A DNA stretch of 64,000 nucleotides. It comes from Mycobacterium sp. 050128. GTDB lineage: Bacteria; Actinomycetota; Actinomycetes; Mycobacteriales; Mycobacteriaceae. Of the stretch, positions 26,746 through 34,694 are shown in pieces. The stretch covers positions 2,976,001 to 3,040,000 of the forward strand of contig NZ_JAZGLW010000001.1 in the NCBI RefSeq assembly GCF_036409155.1. The letters are read 5' to 3'. The notes beneath the pieces are model-generated. The model searched no databases. It worked only from the letters and a program-made list of their open reading frames with translations, and was not told where the DNA came from. The stretch's first letter is position 1; each line of letters begins with the position of its first letter. Position numbers and translations under genes: made by a program.

Positions 26746-27759
26746 ATGCAAACCCTGCCGAGCATGCTGCCCACCGGTTGGTTTCAGGTGGCCTGGAGTG
26801 CCGACATCGCCGTCGCCGAGGTGGTCCCGCTGCACTACTTCGGCCGGGACCTGGTCGCCTTCCGGCAGCTGGACGGGGTGGTGAAGGTGCTTGACGCGCA
26901 CTGCCAGCATCTTGGCGCCAGCCTGGCCCACGGTGGGTGCGTCGTCGAAGACGGCATCCAGTGCCCGTTTCACGGCTGGGTGTGGAACGGCGCCGGACGC
27001 AATGTCCGCATCCCGTACCAGGACCGGCCCAACAAGGCCCGCCGAGTACGTTCCTACCCGGTCGCGGAGCTCAACGACTCGATCTTGATCTGGCACGACA
27101 GCGCAGGCCGGGAGCCGCTGTGGGTTGCGCCGGACGCATTCGCGGTGCTCGGAGATCATGTCCGCTCGCGGCGGTTCCACCCCTTTGGCGCCGATTGCCG
27201 GACGCGGTATGAGCGGGTAAAGGTGCATCCTCAGGTGATCGCCGAGAACGCCGTCGATCCTCACCACTTCCAGTTCGTCCATCGCACCCCGATCAGTCCC
27301 GTGGTGCTGCGTGAAAGCACAGACAGCTCGACCTGGTCGGCCAAGGTTGGCTTCGGTCGTAGGTGGAGCAACGGCCTGGACCGTGACGGCGACACAATGA
27401 ACACGATCGAGATCTATTGGTCGGGAATCGGTCTCAGCTACAACGGCGAACACGTCCGCGACGGAATTCGGGTCATCTCGATCTGCGCGACACCGGTCGA
27501 CGACACCAGGTCCGACATCTTCGCCGGGTACTGGATCAGCGAGGAACCGTCAGAAGGCTCGGATGATTTCGAGGCGCGCCTGGCCGCGGCGAAACTCGCC
27601 CTGCCCGACGACATCCGGATCTGGGAGCACCAGGAATACCTCGAACCGCCGGGCCTGGCGACCTCGGAGGCGGCCGGCTTTCGCGCGCTGCGTCGGTGGG
27701 CGAACGGGTTCTATCCCGAACCCCAGGCCCCGGCCGAACCGGTCACACATGGCGTCTGA
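26746..27759 (+). CDS. Rieske non-haem iron oxygenase, KshA-like
   Basis: A 337-residue oxygenase component. The Rieske [2Fe-2S] ligands are C53-x-H55 (AHCQHLGA) and C73-x2-H76 (CPFHGW). The mononuclear iron motif D171-x2-H174-x4-H179 is in NAVDPHHFQFVH. This layout and length resemble KshA, the steroid 9-alpha-hydroxylase oxygenase, and related monooxygenases. No reductase partner (KshB-like) is nearby. ATG 26746 has the SD GGAGGGG; the frame is open to 26617 but without a ribosome site. Its 3' end overlaps the next TetR gene by 11 bp. Confidence 0.9.
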   Translation: MQTLPSMLPTGWFQVAWSADIAVAEVVPLHYFGRDLVAFRQLDGVVKVLDAHCQHLGASLAHGGCVVEDGIQCPFHGWVWNGAGRNVRIPYQDRPNKARRVRSYPVAELNDSILIWHDSAGREPLWVAPDAFAVLGDHVRSRRFHPFGADCRTRYERVKVHPQVIAENAVDPHHFQFVHRTPISPVVLRESTDSSTWSAKVGFGRRWSNGLDRDGDTMNTIEIYWSGIGLSYNGEHVRDGIRVISICATPVDDTRSDIFAGYWISEEPSEGSDDFEARLAAAKLALPDDIRIWEHQEYLEPPGLATSEAAGFRALRRWANGFYPEPQAPAEPVTHGV

Positions 27760-28360
27760 GGGCTCGCCCCGGCGTCCGACACGCAAATCCGACCGCACCC
27801 GAGAGTCGATCCTGGATGCCGCGCGGACGGCGTTCGCGCGCAAGGGCTTTTCGGGCGCCACCATCTCAGACATCACCGACCTTGCACCTGTCACCCGGGC
27901 GAACTTCTACTATTACTTCTCCGACAAGACCGAGCTCTTCATCGAGCTCGGCACCGATACCTACCGCGAAGCGCTGGCGGTTGTCGAGGGTTTCATGGAG
28001 CAGGGGAGCCCGCCCAGTCGGGAGGATGTCGAGTCCTGGGTTGCCCGCTACTTCGACTACCTGGATCGCAACGGTGCGTTCGTCATCCGCTCCACGGAGG
28101 ACATGCCTCCCGATCGTAAATTCCGGGCCGCAGTCGCCCGCTCGCACCGTCGAACCGCCGCCGCGCTCGGTGAGGGCATCGCGAAGATGGCGCCGACACC
28201 ACCCGACCTCGACCCGGTGGCTAGCGGGCTGGTGATTATGGCGATGCTCGAACGCTCGTGGCTGATGGTTCGCCACAATGAAATCCCGTCGATGACGCGC
28301 CAAGCGGTGCTCGTCGCCGCCACCGAGATGTTGTGGCGAACGGTCAACGGTCAGACCTGA
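27749..28360 (+). CDS. TetR-family regulator
   Basis: A 203-residue TetR protein starting at ATG 27749, which lies inside the end of the Rieske gene. The HTH runs from TRESILDAARTAFARKGF to ISDITDLAPVTRANFYYYFSDKTELF. The start is coupled to the oxygenase gene, so the two are likely one transcript controlled by this protein at the palindrome at 26667-26688. Its 3' end overlaps the convergent hydrolase-like gene by 10 bp. Confidence 0.9.
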   Translation: MASEGSPRRPTRKSDRTRESILDAARTAFARKGFSGATISDITDLAPVTRANFYYYFSDKTELFIELGTDTYREALAVVEGFMEQGSPPSREDVESWVARYFDYLDRNGAFVIRSTEDMPPDRKFRAAVARSHRRTAAALGEGIAKMAPTPPDLDPVASGLVIMAMLERSWLMVRHNEIPSMTRQAVLVAATEMLWRTVNGQT

Positions 28361-28965
28361 CCGCCCGATGTCCATTCGTCGATGAGCTTATCGACGGTGG
28401 TCAGCCGACCCAACACGGCAATAGTGTTGTCCAGCACCTGTTCTGCGTAGTCCTTGGGGGTTCCACCGACAGCGTCGCGCGGGACGACGAGGTCGAAACC
28501 GGCCTGCGTAACGTGCCCGGCAGTGTGGGTGATGGCCAGGTTCAGCGAGACGCCGGCAAGGACAATGGTGCTCACACCCAAGCCCTTGAGCACGGGCAGT
28601 AATTCGGAATCGAGCGTGGGGAACAGGCCGTGATGGCGTGGTAACACCAGATCTGTGGATGCCAGCAGCTCGGGAAGTACTGCGGTGGAGGCGGTTCCGG
28701 GAGCCCAATGTGCGGTTGCCGGGCCCAGTGCCCGCCAGATGCGCGCCGTCCCGGTCGGCCGCCCGCCGAGGTTACCCTCGTAGGTCGCATGCACGACCCG
28801 CGCGCCGAACTCGCGGGCGGAATCGAGCAGCCGGGCCACGCTGGAGACAAGTTCACAACTATCGGCGGCCAACGCCGGCAGGACGGATTCTGGACCCAGT
28901 ACGCCGTTCTGACATTCCACACAGACAACGGCCGTGGTCTCGGGGTCCCATGGTGTCGGAGCCAT
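28351..28965 (-). CDS. Isochorismatase-fold (cysteine hydrolase family) protein, triad changed
   Basis: A 204-residue protein with the isochorismatase/nicotinamidase fold: VVCVECQNG, LPRHHGLFPTLDSELL, VLAGVSLNLAITHTA. Family members normally use an Asp-Lys-Cys triad. Here the matching positions appear to be E17, R110 and A144, so the nucleophile is missing. It may bind a ligand, be inactive or use another mechanism. It is the last gene of an operon with a P450 and two SDRs, and its ATG shares a base with the P450 stop. Confidence 0.85.
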   Translation of the reverse strand: MAPTPWDPETTAVVCVECQNGVLGPESVLPALAADSCELVSSVARLLDSAREFGARVVHATYEGNLGGRPTGTARIWRALGPATAHWAPGTASTAVLPELLASTDLVLPRHHGLFPTLDSELLPVLKGLGVSTIVLAGVSLNLAITHTAGHVTQAGFDLVVPRDAVGGTPKDYAEQVLDNTIAVLGRLTTVDKLIDEWTSGGQV

Positions 28966-30122
28966 CAGCCGAGCTTCAGCGGTACTCGCGCGAGTGAAAA
29001 TGTGCTTGCGGGGAACACAATCTGCGGTTCCTCACCGTCTTTCACCGAAAACTCGGGAATGCGACGCAACCATTCGCCCACGATCAACCGCAGCTCCAAG
29101 CGGGCCAGGTGCGACCCCAGGCAGCGGTGCGGTCCGCCGCCGAAGCCCCAGTGCCGGTGCACCTTTCCGTCCATTACCACGTCGTTGGTCGAGATCTCGT
29201 CGCTGTCGTCACGATTGATCGCGGCGACACACAACCGCACCATGGTGTCGGCGGGCAGCGTGACATCCCCGATGGTGACCTCTCTGGTGGTCACCCGGGG
29301 CAGCATCGGCGCCGGCGGCTCGAGCCGGACGATTTCCTCGACGAACACGTCGATCTGGTCGGGATCGTTGCGGAGGGCCGCCCGTAGCTCCGGTTTGCGG
29401 GCGAGCTCCAGCAGGGCCGAACTCATGGCCGCGGTGACGGTGTCCAGCCCGGCAAGGACGAAAAGGAAGCTCAGGCCCATGATCTCAGCGTCGTCGAGCG
29501 GCTCCTCGCCGTACAGCAATTGGGACAAGATGTCTGGCCCGGGGTCAGCCCGCCGGGCGTTGATCGCCTCGGCGAGGTAGGTGACCAATTCGAGCGCCGG
29601 TGTCAGGTCGGCATCCTCGAGTGACGGCGCTTCCGAGATGGCGATGACCGATGTTTTCCACGCGACGAGCTTGTCGCGATCCTCCAGCGGCAGCCCGAAC
29701 AAGGTTAGAAACACCTGTGAGGGGTAGGGGATCGCAATGTCGGCCACCACTTCGCATTCATCTTGAGCGGCTACCCGTTCGACAATCTCAATCGCTTGCT
29801 GCTGCAGCGAGGGCAGCATCTCTTTCAGCGTGTGCGGGCTGAAGAAGGGCTGCAGGATCTTGCGGAACCGGGTGTGCTCTGGCGGATCGAACGAGATCGG
29901 CACCAACGGCAGCGGGCTGCCGAGCACGTCAAAGGCCTTCTTCGAAGAGAACAATTCCGGATCACGCAGCGCGGCCAGCACATCGTCGCGGTGGGTCAGA
30001 TAGAAGATCCCGTCGACGCACACCACCCGCCCCGCGTCACGAAGAACCTTCCATCCCACCCCGCGGTCGGCCGTCATCGGCAGGCTGGCGAAGGAGAGTC
30101 GAGGTGCGCCAAGGGTTTCCAC
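28965..30122 (-). CDS. Cytochrome P450
   Basis: A 385-residue P450 monooxygenase. The I-helix LFVLAGLDTVTAAM, the ExxR segment EEIVR and the haem loop FGGGPHRCLGSHLAR with its Cys ligand are present. The start is GTG 30122, with CGGAGA just upstream. It follows the SDR gene at 30138 by 15 bp and precedes the hydrolase-like gene, so all four genes from 31775 down form one operon. The substrate is presumably a cyclic or terpenoid lipid, judging from the neighbours. I do not recognise the CYP family number. Confidence 0.92.
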   Translation of the reverse strand: METLGAPRLSFASLPMTADRGVGWKVLRDAGRVVCVDGIFYLTHRDDVLAALRDPELFSSKKAFDVLGSPLPLVPISFDPPEHTRFRKILQPFFSPHTLKEMLPSLQQQAIEIVERVAAQDECEVVADIAIPYPSQVFLTLFGLPLEDRDKLVAWKTSVIAISEAPSLEDADLTPALELVTYLAEAINARRADPGPDILSQLLYGEEPLDDAEIMGLSFLFVLAGLDTVTAAMSSALLELARKPELRAALRNDPDQIDVFVEEIVRLEPPAPMLPRVTTREVTIGDVTLPADTMVRLCVAAINRDDSDEISTNDVVMDGKVHRHWGFGGGPHRCLGSHLARLELRLIVGEWLRRIPEFSVKDGEEPQIVFPASTFSLARVPLKLG

Positions 30123-30137
30123 ATAGTCTCCGTAGGG

Positions 30138-30935
30138 CTAGAACGCCGACCGGTGTAGGCCGCCGTCGACTTCGATCCAGTTGCCGGTGATGTAACCGGC
30201 CGCATCGGAGCACAGATAGGTGATGAGAGAGGCGATCTCGGCCGGTTTACCCATCCGCGCCGCCGGCACCCGGGCCTCCCGAAGCATGAACTCGCGCCGG
30301 TCCTGTTCAGAGCTCGTGCCGAGATGGTCCCGCAGGTAGTCGAGCGCATTCTGCGTCTCGATCCAGCCGGGTGCGACGGTGTTGACGGAGATGCCGTACT
30401 GCGCGTACTCGTCGGAGACCGTCTTAAGCAGGCCGATCGTCGACGGCCGACTGGTGTTGGCCACCGCGTGGTGGATGTTGCCCGCCGGCTCCTTGGCGGT
30501 CGCCGACCCGATGTGCACGAATCGGCCCCAGCCCGCCTCCCGCATTGCCGGCAGAACCGCTCGCAAGAGCAGGATCTGGCTCATCGTGTGCATGTCGAAA
30601 GACTCGCGATAAACGTTCACGTCGGTGATGTCGGCGAAATCGCCGGGCCGCTGGTATTTGGCTTGGCCGACGACAATCAGCGGTGGCCCGTGCTGGGCGG
30701 TCACCTCCCGCACCGCGTCGCCGAGTTGCTCGGCGTTGCTGACGTCGGCGGTGGCGCCGATCGCGGTGCCACCCTCGTTGCGGATCGTCTCGACCGCGGC
30801 GTCAACGTCGGACTTGGTGCGCGCCAGTATCGCCACCCGCGCACCTTCTGCGGCAAGCAGTTTGGCGACCTCGAAGCCGATTCCCTTGCTGCCTCCGACG
30901 ATCAGCGCCGATCGGCCGTCGATTTCGTAACGCAT
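30138..30935 (-). CDS. SDR-family protein with altered active site
   Basis: A 265-residue Rossmann-fold SDR. The cofactor motif GGSKGIG (14-20) is normal, and RT at 39-40 suggests NADP. The usual NNAG is replaced (VVGQA near 88-92). S144 is kept, but the Tyr-x3-Lys pair is absent: the segment is AVANTSRPSTIGLLK, with Asn/Arg in that area. A small SDR subgroup without Tyr is known. It lies 9 bp after a mycofactocin-type SDR and 15 bp before a P450. Confidence 0.86.
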   Translation of the reverse strand: MRYEIDGRSALIVGGSKGIGFEVAKLLAAEGARVAILARTKSDVDAAVETIRNEGGTAIGATADVSNAEQLGDAVREVTAQHGPPLIVVGQAKYQRPGDFADITDVNVYRESFDMHTMSQILLLRAVLPAMREAGWGRFVHIGSATAKEPAGNIHHAVANTSRPSTIGLLKTVSDEYAQYGISVNTVAPGWIETQNALDYLRDHLGTSSEQDRREFMLREARVPAARMGKPAEIASLITYLCSDAAGYITGNWIEVDGGLHRSAF

Positions 30936-30944
30936 CCGCTGTGA

Positions 30945-31775
30945 CTAGCCTCGCCGCACGTCCATGCCGGCGTCCACCTTCAGCATGCTTCCGGTGAACG
31001 AACGGCCCGCGTCGCTGATCAAGAAAAGGATCGTGTTGCTGACGTCGCGCGGCTCGATCAGCGGCAAGTCCGGCAGCGCGGTCTGCACTGCGTTGACCAT
31101 GCGAGGGTTGTCCTCGATCACTTTGAACAGCGCCGGGTTGTCAGTGATCATCGGGGTCGCGCAATTTGTCGGCGCCACCGCATTGACCCGAATCCTGTCG
31201 GGGGCAAGCATGGCCGCGTACGCGCGGACCAGGCCGACGATGGCGACCTTGGACATCAGGTAGGCGTCGCTGCCGCCGCGGCCGTCGGTGAGGTCCAGGA
31301 GGGCGATCATCGAACTCGTCGCGACCAGATTGCCGCCCTCGCCACGTTCCTTCATATGAGGGATCGCGACTTGGAAGGCGTTCCACACGCCGATGAGCAT
31401 GATGTCGAGCCCTAGCCTCAGCGCCTCTGACGCGTCGCGCTCGTCGGCGTTGGTCAGCACGACCCCGGCATTGGCGAGCACCGTGTCGACGTGGCCGAAC
31501 TCAGCGACGCCCGCATCGAACGCCTCCTGCAGCGCAGCCAGGTCTCGGACGTCGCCCTTGCGGGTGAGCATCCTCCTGCCGGTTTTCTCCACCAGGCGCG
31601 CCGTCTCCTCGAGATCCTCTTCGGTGCCAAGCGCATACGGCACGATGTCGAGGTTCTCGCAGATGTCGACGCCGATGATGTCGGCACCTTGTTCGGCGCA
31701 CATCACCGCGTGCGAACGGCCCTGCCCGCGGGCAGCTCCGGTGATGAAGACAACCCTGCCTTCCAGTGAACCCAT
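30945..31775 (-). CDS. Mycofactocin-coupled-type SDR oxidoreductase
   Basis: A 276-residue SDR. The start VVFITGAARGQGRSHAVMCA, the insertion after the second strand (CENLDIVPYALGTEEDLEET) and the end GSMLKVDAGMDVRRG match the mycofactocin-coupled SDR family (TIGR03971), whose members hold NAD tightly and exchange electrons through the peptide-derived cofactor mycofactocin. The catalytic Ser (ATSSMI) and Tyr-x3-Lys (AYLMSK) are intact. The likely substrate is an alcohol. It is the first gene of the operon downstream of the 16-bp box at 31877. Confidence 0.88.
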   Translation of the reverse strand: MGSLEGRVVFITGAARGQGRSHAVMCAEQGADIIGVDICENLDIVPYALGTEEDLEETARLVEKTGRRMLTRKGDVRDLAALQEAFDAGVAEFGHVDTVLANAGVVLTNADERDASEALRLGLDIMLIGVWNAFQVAIPHMKERGEGGNLVATSSMIALLDLTDGRGGSDAYLMSKVAIVGLVRAYAAMLAPDRIRVNAVAPTNCATPMITDNPALFKVIEDNPRMVNAVQTALPDLPLIEPRDVSNTILFLISDAGRSFTGSMLKVDAGMDVRRG

Positions 31776-31876
31776 GTGTTAAGCCTCCAATAGCTCGCGA
31801 CCGACGGCGCTCCGCGAGATGGTGGGGCGCGACGCAGTGACGTGCGCCACGTTACGCCGGGGCGTTGGAATCGTAC

Positions 31877-31892
31877 AACTATTTGGCTAATT
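31877..31892. promoter_or_regulatory. Conserved 16-bp box, copy 1
   Basis: AACTATTTGGCTAATT lies between divergent genes: 42 bp before the enoyl-CoA hydratase start (31935) and 101 bp before the SDR start (31775). It matches four other copies in the window (36765, 44577, 48054, 61001). The outer AACTA and TAATT are partly symmetric, which suggests an operator. Confidence 0.7.
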
Positions 31893-31934
31893 TGGTGGAC
31901 GACGGAACACTCCAAGCCTTGGAAGGGATCCCAC

Positions 31935-32762
31935 ATGTCCGACAGCCCCAATGGCGGTCCTCGCCCACCCGACGGTGATTGGTTGGGGAGCCCCTACCTT
32001 AGGTTCGAACGTGAAGGTGCCTTTGCGATCTGCACCCTGGACCGCCCCGAGGCGCGGAATGCGATGACGCCTGCGATGTACTTCGGGATCCGTTACGCGG
32101 TGAGTCGCGTCAATGCCGATCCCGACCTCGCAGGCCTGCTCATCACCGGCACCGGCGACGTCTTCGCGCCGGGAGGTGACCTGGGTCAGTCCGCCGAGGA
32201 CAATTGGATGGACTTCGCCGCAACCATGGGAATGGACGTGACGCCGTTTGACGCCTTGCGGCAGTCCCCGAAACCGGTTGTAGCGGCGGTCAACGGCCTG
32301 GCCCAGGGTGGCGGTCTGCAGATCGCCATGTGCAGCGATCTCGCCGTGGTCAGCGATCGGGCCACGTTCCGGGTGCCCGAGTTGTTCCGAGGCATTGCCG
32401 ACACCTACTACAGCCAGGTATTGGCGCGCCTGATCGGGCCGGTCCGCACCAAGGACCTGATGTTCACCGGCCGGACGCTCACCGCGCAGGAGGCCCTCGA
32501 CTGGGGCATGGTGGCCAGGGTGGTTCCGCACGACGACCTGATCGACGTCGCCAAAGAACTTCTCGCCCAATGTTGTCGAACCGCCCCGGCCGCACGGGGC
32601 GTGGTGAAGGCCAGCCTGGACAACTACCTGGGATTGTACGACCGGATCGGGATGCAGGCCAGCATGTTTGGCCCCGAGGCACGCGAGGGTTTCCGCGCGT
32701 TTAAGCAGAAGAACTCGCCGGACTGGGTGCACCCGAAACTTCGGGTGGAGGGCCGGTTGTAA
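31935..32762 (+). CDS. Enoyl-CoA hydratase/isomerase family protein
   Basis: A 275-residue crotonase-fold enzyme. Oxyanion-hole segments are visible: DRPEARNAMTPAM, TGTGDVFAPGGDLGQ, and AAVNGLAQGGGLQIAMCSD. The C-terminal part has GPVRTKDLMFTGRTLTAQEALDWGMV, as in the EchA family. In beta-oxidation it would add water to an enoyl-CoA or isomerise the double bond. ATG 31935 has GGAAGGGA upstream; a longer frame to 31842 has no ribosome site. It stands alone on its strand, divergent from the mycofactocin-type SDR. Confidence 0.9.
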   Translation: MSDSPNGGPRPPDGDWLGSPYLRFEREGAFAICTLDRPEARNAMTPAMYFGIRYAVSRVNADPDLAGLLITGTGDVFAPGGDLGQSAEDNWMDFAATMGMDVTPFDALRQSPKPVVAAVNGLAQGGGLQIAMCSDLAVVSDRATFRVPELFRGIADTYYSQVLARLIGPVRTKDLMFTGRTLTAQEALDWGMVARVVPHDDLIDVAKELLAQCCRTAPAARGVVKASLDNYLGLYDRIGMQASMFGPEAREGFRAFKQKNSPDWVHPKLRVEGRL

Positions 32763-32807
32763 CGCGTCGTTACGCTGGGACGAGGCCGGCCCGTCCGCCC
32801 GTGTGGG

Positions 32808-33587
32808 TTACTTCGGAGTGAAGCGCTGTGCGCCGTCGAGGCGCATCACCTCGCCGTTGACGTAACCGTTGGACAGCAGAAACGTTGCGGCGTCGGCGAA
32901 CTCGTCCGGGGAACCCAGTCGCTTCGGGAATGGGATGTTGGCGGCGAACTTGGCGATGGCCTCCTCGCCGACCGACTCCATGATCGGCGTCTTCATGGTG
33001 CCCGGCGCGATGGTGTTGACTCGGATGCCGGCCGAACTCAGGTCGCGGGCCGCGGCGATGGTCAGCCCGATGACACCGGCTTTTGCTGCGGCATAGGCGG
33101 TTTGGCCGATCTGACCTTCGTAGCCCGCAATCGAGGCCGTCATGACGATGGCGCCCCGCTCGCCATCTTCGCGGGGTTCGGCGGTGGCCACGGCGGCGGC
33201 CACGAGTCGGGCCATGTTGTAGGTGCCGTTGAGATAAAGATCGATCGTCTTGGTAAAGCCGCCAAAGTCGGCGGGGCTGCCGTCGCGTTGCACGATCCGT
33301 TGCGCCACACCGAAACCACCGTGGGCGACCACCGCGTAGCGCAGCTGGCCGAGCTGGTTGGCCTGCTCGATCGCGCCGAGAACGCTGTCCTCACTCGTCA
33401 CGTCGGTGCTCACGAACAGCGCCCGACTGCCCAGCTCATCGGCCAGCGCCTTGCCCTTGTCGGCGGCGAGATCGGCGATCACCACGCCGAGTCCGTCGGC
33501 ATGGAGCCGACGGACCGTCGCCTCGCCCAGGCCGCCCGCACCACCGCTGACAATTGCCGACGCACCCTCGAATCGCTGAACAGTCAC
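32808..33587 (-). CDS. SDR oxidoreductase (3-hydroxyacyl-CoA dehydrogenase-like)
   Basis: A 259-residue classical SDR. It has the cofactor motif GGAGGLG, D37 (VVIADLAA) for NAD, the catalytic Ser in MTASIAG and Tyr-x3-Lys in AYAAAK. Its length and VNTIAPGTMKTPI segment resemble the HSD10 group, which oxidises 3-hydroxyacyl-CoA in branched-chain and steroid side-chain breakdown. It is the last gene of a reverse operon that starts at 36715 and carries a pair of acyl-CoA dehydrogenases. Confidence 0.9.
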   Translation of the reverse strand: MTVQRFEGASAIVSGGAGGLGEATVRRLHADGLGVVIADLAADKGKALADELGSRALFVSTDVTSEDSVLGAIEQANQLGQLRYAVVAHGGFGVAQRIVQRDGSPADFGGFTKTIDLYLNGTYNMARLVAAAVATAEPREDGERGAIVMTASIAGYEGQIGQTAYAAAKAGVIGLTIAAARDLSSAGIRVNTIAPGTMKTPIMESVGEEAIAKFAANIPFPKRLGSPDEFADAATFLLSNGYVNGEVMRLDGAQRFTPK

Positions 33588-33596
33588 CAGATCTCC

Positions 33597-34694
33597 TTAC
33601 CTACAGTTGTTTTCCAGTTGAGCCAGATCACCCGTCACCAAACTCCACGGGTCCTGCGCGGCCAGGACCAGCCGGCCAAGCCGTCGCGCGTAGCTTGCGG
33701 TCGTGCCATAATCCCCGGTCCAGCTCTGAGCGCGCTGGGTGAACAGCCACAAGGGGTGTTCACTGGTCACGCCGATCGCGCCGTGCAGCTGATGAGCGAC
33801 GCTGGTGACCGGCCCGACGGCCCGGCCGACCGCGACCTTTGCGACGGTGACGGCGTAGTCGGTGTGGTGGGAGTCGAAGCCATGCTCGGAAGCGGCGGCA
33901 ACCGCTAATTCCGCAGCGGCACGGGCTCTTTCGATCTCTCCGGCCATGCCGGCCAGTGACTGCTGCACAGATTGGAAGGCGCTGAGCGGACGGCCGAACT
34001 GGACACGCTGCCGGGTGTGCTGCACCGATAGCGCCGCGGCGGCGTCCAACACCCCGACGGTCTGCACACAGCGTGACCATGCGCCGCGCCTAGCCAGCTC
34101 GGCGCCGAGTGCCGGATCGACGTCGTACAACTGGTCGGCCGGCACGTCGAACACCAGCGAATCGCGGGGTTCGCCTGCGAGGTTGTGATCAGCTCGCAGC
34201 TCGCCGGGGACCACGTCGATGACACCGACCCGGAGTCCGGAGGGCGTGGTGACGGCCAACAGGGCGGCGGCGCACGCTCGCGCCCACGGCACCGCGTCCG
34301 CGGTGCCGGTGACCCGGTCGCCCTCGACGGCGGCGTCGGCGACCGCAACCGTCAGCGGGCCGCTGGGTAGCTCGATCCCGACCTCGCGGCCGAGCCAGCC
34401 GGCAAGCGCGTCGGTTTCGGCCAACGGCACCGCACCGGCGTGGCGGGCCACGCCATACAGCGCGATGGCCAGCTCGTGCGGGCCGGCCCCCATATCCGGT
34501 GTGCTCGTCAGCCTGGCCAGCCCGGTTTCCTCGAGGTGGCGCCAGAGCTCGGCGTCGAACTGGTCGGGGATGCCACGATGGCCCAAAGCGGCCTCGTAAG
34601 ACCGCTGCCCAAGGTCGTCGACCAGTTGGCGCAGCTGTGTGTCGCCGTCGTGAGAGTCGGTGACCGCGAATACCCCGCCGGCCAGCGCGCTCAT
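33597..34694 (-). CDS. Acyl-CoA dehydrogenase-like subunit (small partner)
   Basis: A 365-residue acyl-CoA dehydrogenase fold with typical helical-domain segments QHTRQRVQFGRPLSAFQ and VAHQLHGAIGVTSEHPLWL. The active-site YEGT-like loop and the helix-G Glu of catalytic subunits are not seen. It starts at ATG 34694 inside the stop of the neighbouring dehydrogenase (ATGA), so the two are translated together. Such pairs form alpha2-beta2 enzymes in steroid breakdown (ChsE1-E2 type), where one subunit supplies the catalytic base. The frame stays open far upstream, but only as a shadow. Confidence 0.9.
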   Translation of the reverse strand: MSALAGGVFAVTDSHDGDTQLRQLVDDLGQRSYEAALGHRGIPDQFDAELWRHLEETGLARLTSTPDMGAGPHELAIALYGVARHAGAVPLAETDALAGWLGREVGIELPSGPLTVAVADAAVEGDRVTGTADAVPWARACAAALLAVTTPSGLRVGVIDVVPGELRADHNLAGEPRDSLVFDVPADQLYDVDPALGAELARRGAWSRCVQTVGVLDAAAALSVQHTRQRVQFGRPLSAFQSVQQSLAGMAGEIERARAAAELAVAAASEHGFDSHHTDYAVTVAKVAVGRAVGPVTSVAHQLHGAIGVTSEHPLWLFTQRAQSWTGDYGTTASYARRLGRLVLAAQDPWSLVTGDLAQLENNCR

